64,000 bases of DNA from an uncultured Hymenobacter sp. Its GTDB lineage: Bacteria; Bacteroidota; Bacteroidia; Cytophagales; Hymenobacteraceae. Location: positions 94,202 through 158,201 of the forward strand of contig CAJYPK010000033.1 in the NCBI GenBank assembly GCA_913776615.1, written 5' to 3'. Within the stretch, counting starts at the first letter, position 1, and each line of letters starts with the position of its first letter. The notes below the pieces were generated by a model. That model ran no database searches and was not told the DNA's origin. It saw only the letters and a program-made list of their open reading frames with translations. The position numbers were made by a program, and so were the translations under genes. Positions 17,860 to 26,444 of this stretch are shown here, one piece after another.

Positions 17860-20097
17860 ATGCCCTCGATTCTCTACGCAGTACCTCTCCTGGGCATTGT
17901 AGCGCTGCTGTACACGTGGCTGCGGGCGGGGTGGGTGGCCCGCCAGGATGCCGGCGACGAGAAGATGCGCACCATTGCCGGCTACATCGCCGACGGGGCC
18001 ATCGCCTTTTTGCGGGCCGAATACAAAGTGCTGGCCCTGTTTGCGCTTATCGCCGCTGCCTTTCTGGGCTACCTCGGCTTCACGGGCGAGAAATCGAGCC
18101 CGGTTATCGTAATTGCCTTCGTGCTGGGGGCGTTCTTCTCGGCTACGGCGGGCTACATTGGAATGAAAATCGCCACCCAGGCCAATGTCCGCACCGCGCA
18201 GGCGGCCCGCACCTCGCTCAGCCAGGCGCTGAGCGTGTCGTTTGCGGGCGGCTCGGTGATGGGCATGGGCGTAGCCGGGCTGGCCGTGCTCGGGCTGGGG
18301 GCGTTGTTTATCGTTTTTTATAAGCTGTTCGTGCCCAGCGGTATTGCCACCGGTGGCGAGATGGAAAAGGCGCTGGAAGTCCTCACCGGCTTCTCGCTCG
18401 GGGCCGAGAGCATCGCGCTGTTTGCCCGCGTGGGGGGCGGCATTTACACCAAGGCGGCCGACGTGGGTGCCGACCTCGTGGGCAAGGTGGAGGCCGGCAT
18501 CCCGGAAGATGACCCCCGCAATCCCGCCACCATTGCCGACAACGTGGGTGATAACGTGGGCGACGTAGCGGGTATGGGGGCCGACCTGTTCGGCTCGTAC
18601 GTGGCGACTATTCTGGCGACGATGGTGCTGGGCCGCGAAGTGCGGCTGGGCAACGTCGATCAGTTCGGTGGCCTGTCGCCCATTCTGCTGCCGATGGCCA
18701 TTGCCGGGCTGGGCATCGTAGCCTCGTTGGTGGGCATCCTGCTCGTGCGCGTGCAGGAGGGCGGTAATGTGCAGCGGGCGCTCAATCTAGGCAATACGGC
18801 CTCGGTTATCGTGTCGGGTATTTTTTCCTACCTGCTGATTAAATGGATGTTGCCAGCCGGCGACATCACCGTGCGCGGCTTTACGTTCGATGGCAACCAC
18901 GTTTTCCTCGCCGTGCTGGTCGGGCTGATAGTGGGCTTGTTGATGAGTCTCATCACGGAGTATTACACGGCGATGGGTAAGCGCCCCGTACTCAGCATCG
19001 TGCAGCAAAGCAGTACCGGCCACGCCACCACCGTCATCGGTGGGCTGGCCGTGGGAATGGAAAGCACCGTGCTGCCCATCCTGGTACTGGCGGCGGGTAT
19101 TGTGCTCAGTTTCAAGGCGGCGGGTCTTTACGGAGTTGCCATTGCGGCGGCGGGCATGATGGCCACCACGGCCATGCAGCTCGCCATCGACGCCTTCGGC
19201 CCCATTGCCGACAACGCCGGCGGCATCGCCGAAATGAGCGAACTGCCCAAGGAAGTACGCGAGCGCACTGATATCCTCGACGCCGTGGGTAACACCACGG
19301 CCGCGACCGGCAAAGGCTTTGCCATCGCCTCGGCGGCGCTCACCTCGCTGGCCCTGTTCGCGGCCTTCATGGGCACGGCTCACATCGATACCATCGACAT
19401 TTCGAATGCCAACGTGCTGGCGGGCTTGTTCGTCGGGGCGATGATCCCGTTTATTTTCTCGGCGCTGGCCATTGCGGCGGTGGGCCGGGCGGCCATGGCG
19501 ATGGTGCAGGAAGTACGCCGGCAGTTCCGCGAAATCCCGGGAATCATGGAAGGTACCGGCCGGCCCGAATACGAAAAGTGCGTGGCCATCAGCACGCAGG
19601 CGGCCATTCGGGAAATGCTGCTGCCGGGGGGGATCGCGCTGCTCACGCCCATTGTGGTCGGCTTTGCCTTCGGACCCGAAGTGCTGGGGGGTACGCTGGC
19701 GGGCGTCACAGTGAGCGGCGTGCTCATGGCCATGTTTCAGAGCAACGCCGGCGGGGCCTGGGACAATGCCAAAAAGTCGTTTGAGAAAGGCGTGCTGGTC
19801 GATGGCAAGATGGAGTTTAAAGGCTCCGACGCTCACAAGGCCAGCGTGACCGGCGATACCGTGGGCGACCCCTTCAAGGATACGAGCGGCCCGAGCATGA
19901 ACATTCTCATCAAGCTCATGAGCATCGTATCGCTCGTTATTGCCCCACACATCGCCCGGATGGGTGGCGAGCACGGCCTGGCCCCCGTGCCCCGCACCCA
20001 GTACACCGAGCTAAGCCAGCCCCGGGTGCGCTTCGTGCAGTACGTGACCCCCGCCGCCGAAAACGTGCTGCGCACTGCCTGGCGTAAGCTGCACTAG
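17860..20097 (+). CDS. hppA: Membrane-bound H+-translocating pyrophosphatase
   Basis: A 745-residue, roughly 16-helix pump that couples PPi hydrolysis to ion export across the inner membrane. The active-site run DVGADLVGKVEAGIPEDDPRNP...DNVGDNVGDVAGMGADLF covers about 204-244. GNTTAATGKGF at 477-487 has Ala at 481, where K+-independent enzymes have Lys, so it should be K+-dependent. The pump-specificity glutamate is unusual: residue 245 in GADLFGSY is Gly, where Na+-PPases have Glu, while Glu183 in GAESIALFARV occupies the helix-5 position seven residues before the conserved Arg190. That arrangement matches the Flavobacteria-type H+-pumping class. A terminal HxH-poor tail of 40 residues is extra. 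Confidence 0.95.
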   Translation: MPSILYAVPLLGIVALLYTWLRAGWVARQDAGDEKMRTIAGYIADGAIAFLRAEYKVLALFALIAAAFLGYLGFTGEKSSPVIVIAFVLGAFFSATAGYIGMKIATQANVRTAQAARTSLSQALSVSFAGGSVMGMGVAGLAVLGLGALFIVFYKLFVPSGIATGGEMEKALEVLTGFSLGAESIALFARVGGGIYTKAADVGADLVGKVEAGIPEDDPRNPATIADNVGDNVGDVAGMGADLFGSYVATILATMVLGREVRLGNVDQFGGLSPILLPMAIAGLGIVASLVGILLVRVQEGGNVQRALNLGNTASVIVSGIFSYLLIKWMLPAGDITVRGFTFDGNHVFLAVLVGLIVGLLMSLITEYYTAMGKRPVLSIVQQSSTGHATTVIGGLAVGMESTVLPILVLAAGIVLSFKAAGLYGVAIAAAGMMATTAMQLAIDAFGPIADNAGGIAEMSELPKEVRERTDILDAVGNTTAATGKGFAIASAALTSLALFAAFMGTAHIDTIDISNANVLAGLFVGAMIPFIFSALAIAAVGRAAMAMVQEVRRQFREIPGIMEGTGRPEYEKCVAISTQAAIREMLLPGGIALLTPIVVGFAFGPEVLGGTLAGVTVSGVLMAMFQSNAGGAWDNAKKSFEKGVLVDGKMEFKGSDAHKASVTGDTVGDPFKDTSGPSMNILIKLMSIVSLVIAPHIARMGGEHGLAPVPRTQYTELSQPRVRFVQYVTPAAENVLRTAWRKLH

Positions 20098-20176
20098 ACC
20101 AGCCGGACTAATCCATTTTAGGGGAATCGGCATTACCGCTAAGTTTCCTACTCTCGGGGGGATGCGCCGCCGGCCT

Positions 20177-20184
20177 TACCTTTG
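20177..20184 (+). promoter_or_regulatory. Bacteroidetes -7 box for hpt (TACCTTTG)
   Basis: An exact TAnnTTTG, 37 nt before the ATG at 20222. Its position inside the longest frame argues that the real start is 20222 and not 20162. Confidence 0.55.
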
Positions 20185-20221
20185 CACCCCGAAACGGCCG
20201 CGCCGGCCGTCGCCAACCTGC

Positions 20222-20761
20222 ATGGGTCACCCCGTTATTACGCTTCATAACAAGGCTTTCCGGCCTTATCTATCAGCCGATGAAATTGCGGCTGCCATCG
20301 ATCAGCTTGCCAGTCGGCTCAACGCCGATTACGCCGGCCGCCGGCCGTTGTTTGTGGTAGTGCTTACGGGCGGCTTCATGTTTGCCGCCGACTTGCTCAA
20401 GCGCTTCACCGGCGACTGCGAGATTGTGTTCATTCGGGTGGCTTCTTACGAGGGTACCGGCAGTACCGGCAAGGTGCAAGAAATCATGGGCCTGCGCGAA
20501 GACGTGCAGGGCCGCGACATCATCCTGGTCGAAGACATTGTGGATACCGGGACCACGCTGCACCATTTGCTGCCTACGCTGCAAGCCAATCACCCGGCCT
20601 CCATCGAGATTGCCGCCATGTTCTACAAGCCGGATAGCCTGCGCTACCCATTGACGCTGAATTACATGGCCATGGAAATTCCCAACGACTTTGTAGTGGG
20701 CTACGGCCTCGACTACGACGGTCTGGGCCGCAACCTGCCCGACGTTTACGTGGCAGAATAG
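20222..20761 (+). CDS. hpt: Hypoxanthine phosphoribosyltransferase
   Basis: 179 residues from ATG 20222 (MGHPVITLHNKAFRPYLSAD). The upstream in-frame ATG at 20162 is rejected because a -7 box lies between the two. Catalytic features: LTGGFMFAADLLKRF (PPi loop), the flexible-loop SYEGTGSTGKVQ, the PRPP motif VLVEDIVDTGTTL (about 107-118) and a purine-contact region FVVGYGLDYDGLGRNLPDVYV at the C-terminus. It salvages hypoxanthine or guanine with PRPP to IMP or GMP in the cytoplasm. It heads the hpt-adk-obgE cluster, an order common in Bacteroidota. Confidence 0.93.
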   Translation: MGHPVITLHNKAFRPYLSADEIAAAIDQLASRLNADYAGRRPLFVVVLTGGFMFAADLLKRFTGDCEIVFIRVASYEGTGSTGKVQEIMGLREDVQGRDIILVEDIVDTGTTLHHLLPTLQANHPASIEIAAMFYKPDSLRYPLTLNYMAMEIPNDFVVGYGLDYDGLGRNLPDVYVAE

Positions 20762-20832
20762 CCCGCACTTTCGTAGTAGTTTTTTCCAGTTCCCGCCCCA
20801 GGCGTCCGCGCCTATTTTTCCTAAAGCCACCT

Positions 20833-21456
20833 ATGCATAATATCGTCCTCTTCGGCCCCCCCGGCGCGGGCAAAGGCACCCAAAGCCAGAAGCTCATTGC
20901 CAAGTACAACCTCGTGCACCTGAGCACCGGCGACCTCCTCCGCGCCCAAATCGCCGAAGGTACCGAGCTGGGCCTGCAAGCCAAAAAGCTGATGGACGAG
21001 GGCTTGCTCGTACCCGATGAGGTAGTTATTGGTATGATTGGCAATGCCTTGCAGCGTAATACCCAGGCGGCGGGCTTTATCTTCGACGGCTTCCCGCGCA
21101 CGGTGGCCCAGGCCGAAAGCCTCGACCAGCTGCTGGCCCAGCACGGCACCGGCGTGGCCTGCATGATCGCCCTCGAAGTAGGGGAGGAGGAGCTCGTGAC
21201 CCGCCTGTTGGAGCGCGGCAAAACCAGCGGCCGCCCCGACGACCAGGACGAAACCAAAATCCGCCGCCGCGTAACGGTTTACAATACTGAAACCGCGCAA
21301 GTGGCTGGCTATTACGCTGCCCAGCATAAATTTCACGCCCTCAACGGCATCGGCGAAATCGACGATATCTTCCAGCAAATCTGCACGCTGATCGACCAGC
21401 ACAAGGCCGCCCAACCCGAAGCACCCGCCGAGGCTACCCAGGAAGTAAAAGCCTAA
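20833..21456 (+). CDS. adk: Adenylate kinase
   Basis: 207 residues. GPPGAGKGTQSQ (P-loop, about 7-18), HLSTGDLLRAQI (AMP binding), FDGFPRTVAQAE and the LID arginines in RGKTSGRPDDQDETKIRRRV are all present. The LID is the short, zinc-free form. The last 15 residues (AAQPEAPAEATQEVKA) are a low-complexity Ala/Glu tail beyond the fold. It interconverts 2 ADP with ATP + AMP in the cytoplasm. It lies 71 nt after hpt, and the repeat-filled gap to obgE follows. Confidence 0.95.
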   Translation: MHNIVLFGPPGAGKGTQSQKLIAKYNLVHLSTGDLLRAQIAEGTELGLQAKKLMDEGLLVPDEVVIGMIGNALQRNTQAAGFIFDGFPRTVAQAESLDQLLAQHGTGVACMIALEVGEEELVTRLLERGKTSGRPDDQDETKIRRRVTVYNTETAQVAGYYAAQHKFHALNGIGEIDDIFQQICTLIDQHKAAQPEAPAEATQEVKA

Positions 21457-21469
21457 GCGCAGCGCGCCA

Positions 21470-21594
21470 GTTATGAGTTAAAAGTGATGAGTTATGAGTT
21501 TCGGACGCATAGCCCGAAACTCATAACTCATTTACGTTAAGCAGCTTTATGCCGCAATAGCCAACTCATAACTTCTAACTCATAACTCATAACT
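21470..21594. repeat. GAGTTATGAG-type palindromic repeat between adk and obgE
   Basis: A perfect 18-bp inverted repeat (arms 21487-21504 and 21514-21531, loop 9 nt), built from the decamer GAGTTATGAG. It is flanked by further direct and inverted copies of ACTCATAACT at 21471-21480 and 21563-21594. The array ends 6 nt before the obgE start. Similar decamer arrays occur in intergenic DNA of several phyla; no coding frame is present. Confidence 0.8.
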
Positions 21595-21600
21595 AAAAAA

Positions 21601-22596
21601 GTGGCTAATAACAACTTCATCGACTACGTCAAAATCACTTGCCGCTCGGGCAAGGGTGGGGCGGGCTCGCACCATTTCTTCCGGGCCAAGGGCCTGCCCA
21701 ACGGCGGCCCCGACGGGGGCGACGGGGGCCGCGGCGGCCACATCATCCTGGAGGGCAACGCCCAACTCTGGACGCTGCTACACCTGCAATACCGCAAGCA
21801 CCTTTTTGCTGAAAATGGCCAGGGTGGCGGCGAAAACCTGCGCACCGGCGCGCAGGGCGAGGATATCGTAATTCAGGTGCCGCTGGGTACCGTGGCGCGC
21901 GATGCCGAAACTGGCGAGGTGAAGCTCGAAATCACGCAGGACGGCGAGCGCCGCATTCTCACGCCCGGCGGGCGCGGCGGGCTGGGTAACGACCACTTCA
22001 AATCGGCCACCAACCAGGCTCCGCAGTACGCCCAGCCCGGCGAGCCCGGGATTGAGGAGCAGATTATTCTGGAGCTCAAGCTACTGGCCGACGTGGGCCT
22101 CGTGGGCTTCCCCAACGCGGGTAAGAGCACGCTGCTCTCGGTAGTGTCGGCGGCCAAGCCTAAGATTGCCGACTACGCGTTCACCACCCTCGTGCCCAAC
22201 CTGGGCGTGGTGGCCTACCGCGACTACCAGTCGTTCGTGATGGCCGACATTCCCGGCATCATCGAGGGCGCGGCCGAGGGCAAGGGCCTGGGGACGCGCT
22301 TCCTTCGTCACATCGAGCGCAACTCCATGCTGCTCTTCATGATAGCCTGCGACAGCCTCGACGTAGCCGCCGAGTATAAGGTGCTACTGAACGAGCTGGA
22401 GCAGCACAACCCCGAGCTGCTTGATAAAAAACGCCTGCTGGCCATCACCAAATCTGACATGCTGGACGAGGAGTTGGAAGCCGAGCTGCTAGCTACTCTG
22501 CCGGCCGACATGCCGCCCACCGTCTTCATCTCCAGCCTGACTAACAAGAACATTCAGAAGCTGAAGGATATGATCTGGCGGGCGCTGCATGAGTAA
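21601..22596 (+). CDS. obgE: Obg-family GTPase (ribosome assembly)
   Basis: 331 residues from a GTG start giving [23 protein letters not shown], the family N-terminus. The glycine-rich Obg domain (about 1-158) carries the [12 protein letters not shown] loops. The G domain has P-loop GFPNAGKST (about 165), switch [18 protein letters not shown] (G3), TKSD (G4) and ISSLTN (G5). The C-terminal OCT domain is absent, as in other Bacteroidota. It acts in 50S maturation and stress control. No ribosome-binding site is visible, because a repeat array ends 6 nt upstream. Confidence 0.95.
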   Translation: MANNNFIDYVKITCRSGKGGAGSHHFFRAKGLPNGGPDGGDGGRGGHIILEGNAQLWTLLHLQYRKHLFAENGQGGGENLRTGAQGEDIVIQVPLGTVARDAETGEVKLEITQDGERRILTPGGRGGLGNDHFKSATNQAPQYAQPGEPGIEEQIILELKLLADVGLVGFPNAGKSTLLSVVSAAKPKIADYAFTTLVPNLGVVAYRDYQSFVMADIPGIIEGAAEGKGLGTRFLRHIERNSMLLFMIACDSLDVAAEYKVLLNELEQHNPELLDKKRLLAITKSDMLDEELEAELLATLPADMPPTVFISSLTNKNIQKLKDMIWRALHE

Positions 22597-22603
22597 GTAA
22601 GCG

Positions 22604-22981
22604 TTAGCTAATCAAAAATTCTGATAGCGTGACTGCTCCAAAAAGGTAGGCTAGTGCAAGCAGCCTATACAACCAAGCATTTCTTTTCAAAGCTAAGATT
22701 AAGAGAACGATAAGCGGTAGGCAGGATGAGGCTAGATAAAGCGCTGACGTAGCGTAAGTACTCGGCGATTGATAGACTGCTTGATAATCGCTAATTGTTC
22801 GTTTGTCTTTCAAAACGCTAATTGTCAGCCATTCCCAAAAGCTATTGCCGCATAGTAGCATCACAAAGACAAGTCCTGCCCAAGTAAGCCAGCGTGGATA
22901 GGGATTTGTCTCCGTTGAAATAACGGGACGCGGAGTTGTGGAGAGTTTATTGAACCAACGCGGATATTGTTCTGACTGCAT
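22604..22981 (-). CDS. Small membrane protein of unknown function
   Basis: 125 residues from ATG 22981; the frame opens earlier at a TTG (23011), which is less likely. Three hydrophobic segments are visible: LTWAGLVFVMLLCGNSFWEWLT, TSALYLASSCLPLIVLLILAL and LYRLLALAYLFGAVTL. No motif was recognised. It is AT-richer than obgE and grpE on both sides and lies alone on the minus strand, convergent with obgE (7 nt between stops). It may be an acquired or fast-evolving orphan. Confidence 0.5.
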   Translation of the reverse strand: MQSEQYPRWFNKLSTTPRPVISTETNPYPRWLTWAGLVFVMLLCGNSFWEWLTISVLKDKRTISDYQAVYQSPSTYATSALYLASSCLPLIVLLILALKRNAWLYRLLALAYLFGAVTLSEFLIS

Positions 22982-23076
22982 TATAAATAATAGTTGAAGT
23001 TTGCGACACAAGATACCGGCCTGTGAAATAACAGACTACCCTACGCGCTAGCCATGTGCCAACTTGGCAGCCTCAT

Positions 23077-23084
23077 TAGCTTTG
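23077..23084 (+). promoter_or_regulatory. Bacteroidetes -7 box for grpE (TAGCTTTG)
   Basis: An exact TAnnTTTG, 31 nt before the ATG at 23116. No CIRCE heat-shock inverted repeat was seen next to it. Confidence 0.5.
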
Positions 23085-23115
23085 GCAAACTCCTTGCGCC
23101 CGCGCCGGTACCCGT

Positions 23116-23730
23116 ATGGGAAAGCCTTTCACTAGCCGAATCCGCCATTTTTTCCAGAAAATGACCGACGATAAACATATGAATGCCGACGACCAGCCCA
23201 TGAACGACGCCACCGCCGAGCACGCCGCCGGCGAGCAGGACTTTACTGCCGTGGGCGCTACGCCCGAAGTTGGGGCCGCCGAAGGCGCCAGCCGCACCGA
23301 AGCCGAGCTGGCTGATCTCAAAGACAAGTACTTGCGTCTGGCCGCCGAGTTTGAAAACTACAAGCGCCGCACCACTAAGGAACGCGCCGACCTCTTCAAA
23401 ACGGCCAACCAGGAGCTGATGGTGGCCCTGCTGCCCGTGCTCGACGACTTCGACCGCGCCCGGCAGCATACGCAAGGCACCGCCGACCCGGCCGCCCTGC
23501 AAAACGCGCTGGACATCACCTATAACAAGCTCAACAAAACCTTGCAGCAGAAGGGCCTCGCCCCGATGAACGCCAAGGGGGGCGACTTCGACGCCGAGTT
23601 GCACGAGGCCATCACGCAGATTCCGGCCCCCAGCGAGGAGCTGCGTGGCAAGATTGTTGACGAGATTGAAAAAGGCTACTATCTGGGCGACAAGGTTATC
23701 CGCCACGCCAAGGTGGTATTGGGTCAATAA
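23116..23730 (+). CDS. grpE: Nucleotide exchange factor GrpE
   Basis: 204 residues from ATG 23116; ATG 23161 (MTDDKHMNADDQ) is an alternative and would give 189. After an acidic, disordered N-terminus (to about 65) comes the long coiled coil AELADLKDKYLRLAAEFENYKRRTTKERADL. The beta-wing domain follows, with HEAITQIPAPSEELRGKIVDEIEKGYYLGDKVIRHAKVVLGQ, the GrpE signature. It releases ADP from DnaK. It is followed by a strong hairpin and then dnaJ; dnaK is not in the window. Confidence 0.93.
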   Translation: MGKPFTSRIRHFFQKMTDDKHMNADDQPMNDATAEHAAGEQDFTAVGATPEVGAAEGASRTEAELADLKDKYLRLAAEFENYKRRTTKERADLFKTANQELMVALLPVLDDFDRARQHTQGTADPAALQNALDITYNKLNKTLQQKGLAPMNAKGGDFDAELHEAITQIPAPSEELRGKIVDEIEKGYYLGDKVIRHAKVVLGQ

Positions 23731-23739
23731 GTAAACTTA

Positions 23740-23792
23740 GGCCAAACGCTGGGCCGCCGACCGCACTTTTAGCGGCGGCCCAGCGTTTGGCC
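23740..23792. repeat. Perfect 20-bp inverted repeat between grpE and dnaJ
   Basis: Arms 23740-23759 and 23773-23792 are perfectly complementary, GC-rich and joined by a 13-nt loop. No T tract follows, so it may attenuate, stabilise the upstream mRNA end or block readthrough rather than act as a classical terminator. It starts 9 nt after the grpE stop and ends 20 nt before the dnaJ ATG. Confidence 0.75.
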
Positions 23793-23812
23793 GTGATAAT
23801 ATCTCTGCAAAA

Positions 23813-24961
23813 ATGGCAACGGTAAAGCGCGATTATTACGAAGTATTAGGCGTAGCAAAGAATGCGGAAGGTGACGTCATAAAGTCAGCCTACCGCAAAA
23901 TGGCTATTAAGTATCACCCCGATAAGAACCCCGACGACCCCACGGCCGAGGACAAGTTTAAGGAGGCGGCCGAGGCCTACGAGGTGCTGAGCAACGCCGA
24001 CAAGCGCGCCCGCTACGACCGGTTTGGTCACCAGGGCGTGGGTGGGGCCAGCGGGGGGGGCGCACCTAATATGGAGGATATTTTCTCGCAGTTCGGCGAC
24101 ATTTTTGGCGGGGGCGGCGGCTTCGACGGCTTCTTCGGGGGCGGCGGGCGCAGCCAGGGCCGGCGCGTGAAGAAGGGTTCTAATTTGCGCATCAAGCTCA
24201 AGCTCGACCTGGAGGAAGTGGCCAACGGCGTCGAGAAGAAAATCAAGGTGAAGCGCTACGTGGCCTGCCAGCCGTGCAGCGGCACCGGGGCCAAAAACGG
24301 TACCGAGCTGAAAACCTGCGGCACTTGCCAAGGCAGCGGCCAGGTTAAGAAGGTGGTGAATACTATGCTCGGCCAGATGGTGAGCGCCAGCACCTGCCCC
24401 ACCTGCCACGGCGAGGGCAAAACTATCTCGACAACCTGCGACGTGTGCAAGGGCGACGGCCGCCAGCTGCACGAGGAGGTGATTCCCATCAACATCCCGG
24501 CCGGCGTAGCCAACGACATGCAGTTGAGCATGACGGGGAAGGGTAATTTCCCCGAGCGCGGCGGCGTACCCGGCGACCTGCTCATTCAGATTGAGGAGGA
24601 GCCGCACGAATTTCTCAAGCGCGACGGTAATAACATCATGTTTGAGCAGTACATCAGCTTCGTTGACGCAGCCTTGGGTACCAGCCTGGAGGTCCCCACT
24701 ATTGAGGGCAAAGTGAAAATCAAGGTGGATGCCGGTACCCAACCGGGCAAAATCCTGCGCCTGCGCGGCAAGGGTATCAAGGATCTGAACGGCTATGGTC
24801 GCGGCGACCAGCTCATCCATCTCAACGTGTGGACGCCCAAGAACGTGAGCAGCCAGGAACGTGAGCTGCTGGAGAAGCTGCGCGACTCGGACAACTTCAC
24901 GCCGCACCCCGGTAAGAACGAGAAGGGCTTCTTCGAAAAAGTAAAGGAATACTTCGCCTGA
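23813..24961 (+). CDS. dnaJ: Chaperone protein DnaJ
   Basis: A 382-residue type I J-protein. The J domain (5-70) contains HPD in YHPDKNP. A G/F region follows ([18 protein letters not shown], about 100-120). Four zinc-finger repeats CxxCxGxG are intact: [24 protein letters not shown] and CDVCKGDG (about 157-222). The C-terminal substrate-binding domains end in [17 protein letters not shown]. It stimulates the ATPase of DnaK and delivers clients to it in the cytoplasm. It is downstream of grpE, separated by a hairpin, and has its own strong terminator at 25046. Confidence 0.97.
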   Translation: MATVKRDYYEVLGVAKNAEGDVIKSAYRKMAIKYHPDKNPDDPTAEDKFKEAAEAYEVLSNADKRARYDRFGHQGVGGASGGGAPNMEDIFSQFGDIFGGGGGFDGFFGGGGRSQGRRVKKGSNLRIKLKLDLEEVANGVEKKIKVKRYVACQPCSGTGAKNGTELKTCGTCQGSGQVKKVVNTMLGQMVSASTCPTCHGEGKTISTTCDVCKGDGRQLHEEVIPINIPAGVANDMQLSMTGKGNFPERGGVPGDLLIQIEEEPHEFLKRDGNNIMFEQYISFVDAALGTSLEVPTIEGKVKIKVDAGTQPGKILRLRGKGIKDLNGYGRGDQLIHLNVWTPKNVSSQERELLEKLRDSDNFTPHPGKNEKGFFEKVKEYFA

Positions 24962-24962
24962 T

Positions 24963-25223
24963 CGCAGATTTAACGGATTCAACGGATTGCGCAGATACGC
25001 CCGCCAGCCTGCGGCGGCGGGCTGACTAAGCAGACTTTTATTGAGAAAGGCCACCCATGCGGGTGGCCTTTTTTTGCTGGTGGGTGGTCGAGTGGAGTCG
25101 GGCGATAGCCCAGTCAGCCCGCCGCAGGCCAGCGGGCGAATCAGCGTAATCCGTTGAATCCTTTAAATCTGCGGTCCTGGCGGGCGAATCAGCGCAATCC
25201 GTTGAATCCGTTAAATCTGTGGT
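24963..25223. repeat. Three-copy dispersed repeat flanking the dnaJ terminator
   Basis: Copy 1 (24963-25026) and copy 2 (25113-25173) are about 61-64-bp imperfect inverted repeats. Each combines an AT-rich part (AACGGATTCAACGGATT) with a GC-rich part (GCGGCGGGCTGAC). Copy 3 (25179-25223) is a truncated direct repeat of copy 2. The motif AATCCGTTGAATCC...AAATCTG is familiar from intergenic DNA of several bacterial genomes. The whole unit fills the gap between dnaJ and the sigma factor gene. Confidence 0.75.
25046..25075 (+). terminator. Rho-independent terminator of dnaJ
   Basis: AAAGGCCACCC (25046-25056), loop ATGC and GGGTGGCCTTT (25061-25071) form a perfect 11-bp stem followed by a T run to 25075. 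It lies between two inverted copies of the dispersed repeat. Confidence 0.9.
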
Positions 25224-25286
25224 TAAATCGGCGGTCTGTAATGAGGAGCGACCTTTGGCGATAGACCCTGCCGAAATCGTTACCCC

Positions 25287-25796
25287 ATGAGCGCTGCCCC
25301 GTCTACCGAGTTTTTGGCTGCCCTGCACGACTATCAGCCGCTGGTGCGGCGCGTGTGCCGGCTTTACTGCCAGGATGCCGACGACCGACAGGATTTGTTT
25401 CAGGAAATCGTGTTGCAGCTCTGGCGGGCCTGGCCGCGCTACGTGCCCCGGCCCGATGTCAAGCTCAGCACCTGGCTCTACCGCATCGCCCTGAACGTGG
25501 CCATCAGCAACCTGCGGCAGCGCACCCGCCGGCCCGCCTCGGTGGGGCTGGAAAGTGACGTTGCCCGGCACCTGGCCCAGCCCAGCGAGGCCAGTGCCTA
25601 CGAGCCCGAAGAAACGGCCGCCCTTTACCGCGCCATTGACCGGCTTTCCGACGTGGACAAAGCCTTCGTGCTGCTTTACCTGGAAGACCGGCCGTACGAC
25701 GAAATGGCCGATATCCTGGGCATTACCCAAAACAACGTGCGCGTGAAAATGCACCGCGTGCAAGAGAAGCTGCGCAAGCAGCTCGTGCATAGCTAG
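25287..25796 (+). CDS. ECF-type RNA polymerase sigma factor
   Basis: 169 residues. Region 2 is at 15-85 with DRQDLFQEIVLQLWRAWPRY and LSTWLYRIALNVAISNLRQ. Region 4 is at 105-165 with LSDVDKAFVLLYLEDRPYDEMADILGITQNNVRVKMHRVQEKLR, a helix-turn-helix for the -35 element. No extra domains. A weak -7-like GACCTTTG lies 29 nt upstream. The next gene, 21 nt downstream, encodes a membrane protein that probably acts as its anti-sigma partner. Signal and regulon are unknown. Confidence 0.88.
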   Translation: MSAAPSTEFLAALHDYQPLVRRVCRLYCQDADDRQDLFQEIVLQLWRAWPRYVPRPDVKLSTWLYRIALNVAISNLRQRTRRPASVGLESDVARHLAQPSEASAYEPEETAALYRAIDRLSDVDKAFVLLYLEDRPYDEMADILGITQNNVRVKMHRVQEKLRKQLVHS

Positions 25797-25817
25797 GCCC
25801 TTAACCAAACCAACTTT

Positions 25818-26444
25818 ATGGAACTCGATGACCTGCGCCGCCAGTGGCAGCGGCCCCAGCCCACAACCGACCCACCAGCCTTGAACGCCAGCGAGCTACG
25901 CCAACTGCTGGCTCAGAAATCGAGTAGCATCATTGCCAAGCTGCGGCGCAACGCCCGGGTAGAATTAGCGCTTAACTATGGTATTCTGGCCATTGCAACG
26001 CCGGTAGCCGCGCTGGCCCCCGTGCTGTGGGTGCGGCTGTTTGGCGGACTGCTGGGACTGGTTGCCCTGATATGCATCTTTTATTTTCACCGCAAGCTGA
26101 GGCTGCTGCGCAGCATGGGCGACCCGACTGGCAACCTGCGCGGGCACCTGCTGCGCCTGATCGGCGGTCTGCGCATCCTCATTCGCTTCTACTACCGCCT
26201 CACGCTGGCTATGATACCGCTGACGCTGCTACTGATGGGCGTTATGAGCGTCACTAGCGTGCTGAAAGTAGTGACGCCCACTAAAATTTGGCTGCTGGTG
26301 GCCGTGCTTACGGGGCTGGGCTTCATCATGTACCTACCCGTTGCGCACAGTACTAAACGCTATCTGCACTGGCTCTATGGGCAGCACCTCGACCGGCTCG
26401 AAGGCCAGCTGCGCGAGCTGGATGAAACCCCGGCGGTAAGCTAG
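25818..26444 (+). CDS. Membrane protein partnered with the ECF sigma factor (putative anti-sigma)
   Basis: 208 residues. It has a soluble N-terminus (MELDDLRRQWQRPQP, 1-50), two close hydrophobic segments (ALNYGILAIATPVAALAPV and LFGGLLGLVALICIFYF), a cytoplasmic link, and two more near 130-180 (LTLAMIPLTLLLMGVMSVTS and IWLLVAVLTGLGFIMYL). There is no zinc-binding anti-sigma HxxxCxxC motif. The MELDDLRxxWQ opening recurs in Bacteroidota proteins encoded next to ECF factors, so an anti-sigma role is inferred from synteny only. Confidence 0.6.
   Translation: MELDDLRRQWQRPQPTTDPPALNASELRQLLAQKSSSIIAKLRRNARVELALNYGILAIATPVAALAPVLWVRLFGGLLGLVALICIFYFHRKLRLLRSMGDPTGNLRGHLLRLIGGLRILIRFYYRLTLAMIPLTLLLMGVMSVTSVLKVVTPTKIWLLVAVLTGLGFIMYLPVAHSTKRYLHWLYGQHLDRLEGQLRELDETPAVS

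Noticed and set aside
18787..19974. A 395-codon minus-strand frame
   Set aside because: Antisense of hppA; His/Arg/Gly-rich composition typical of a GC-rich shadow frame.
21470..21594. Decamer array as a CRISPR array or phage attachment site
   Set aside because: Spacing is irregular, there are no unique spacers of constant length, and no integrase or tRNA is nearby.
24007..24246. Minus-strand frame rich in Pro over the dnaJ G/F region
   Set aside because: The Pro-rich text is the complement of Gly codons in the G/F linker.
23885..25054. A 389-codon minus-strand frame
   Set aside because: Antisense of dnaJ, running into repeat DNA; no domain.
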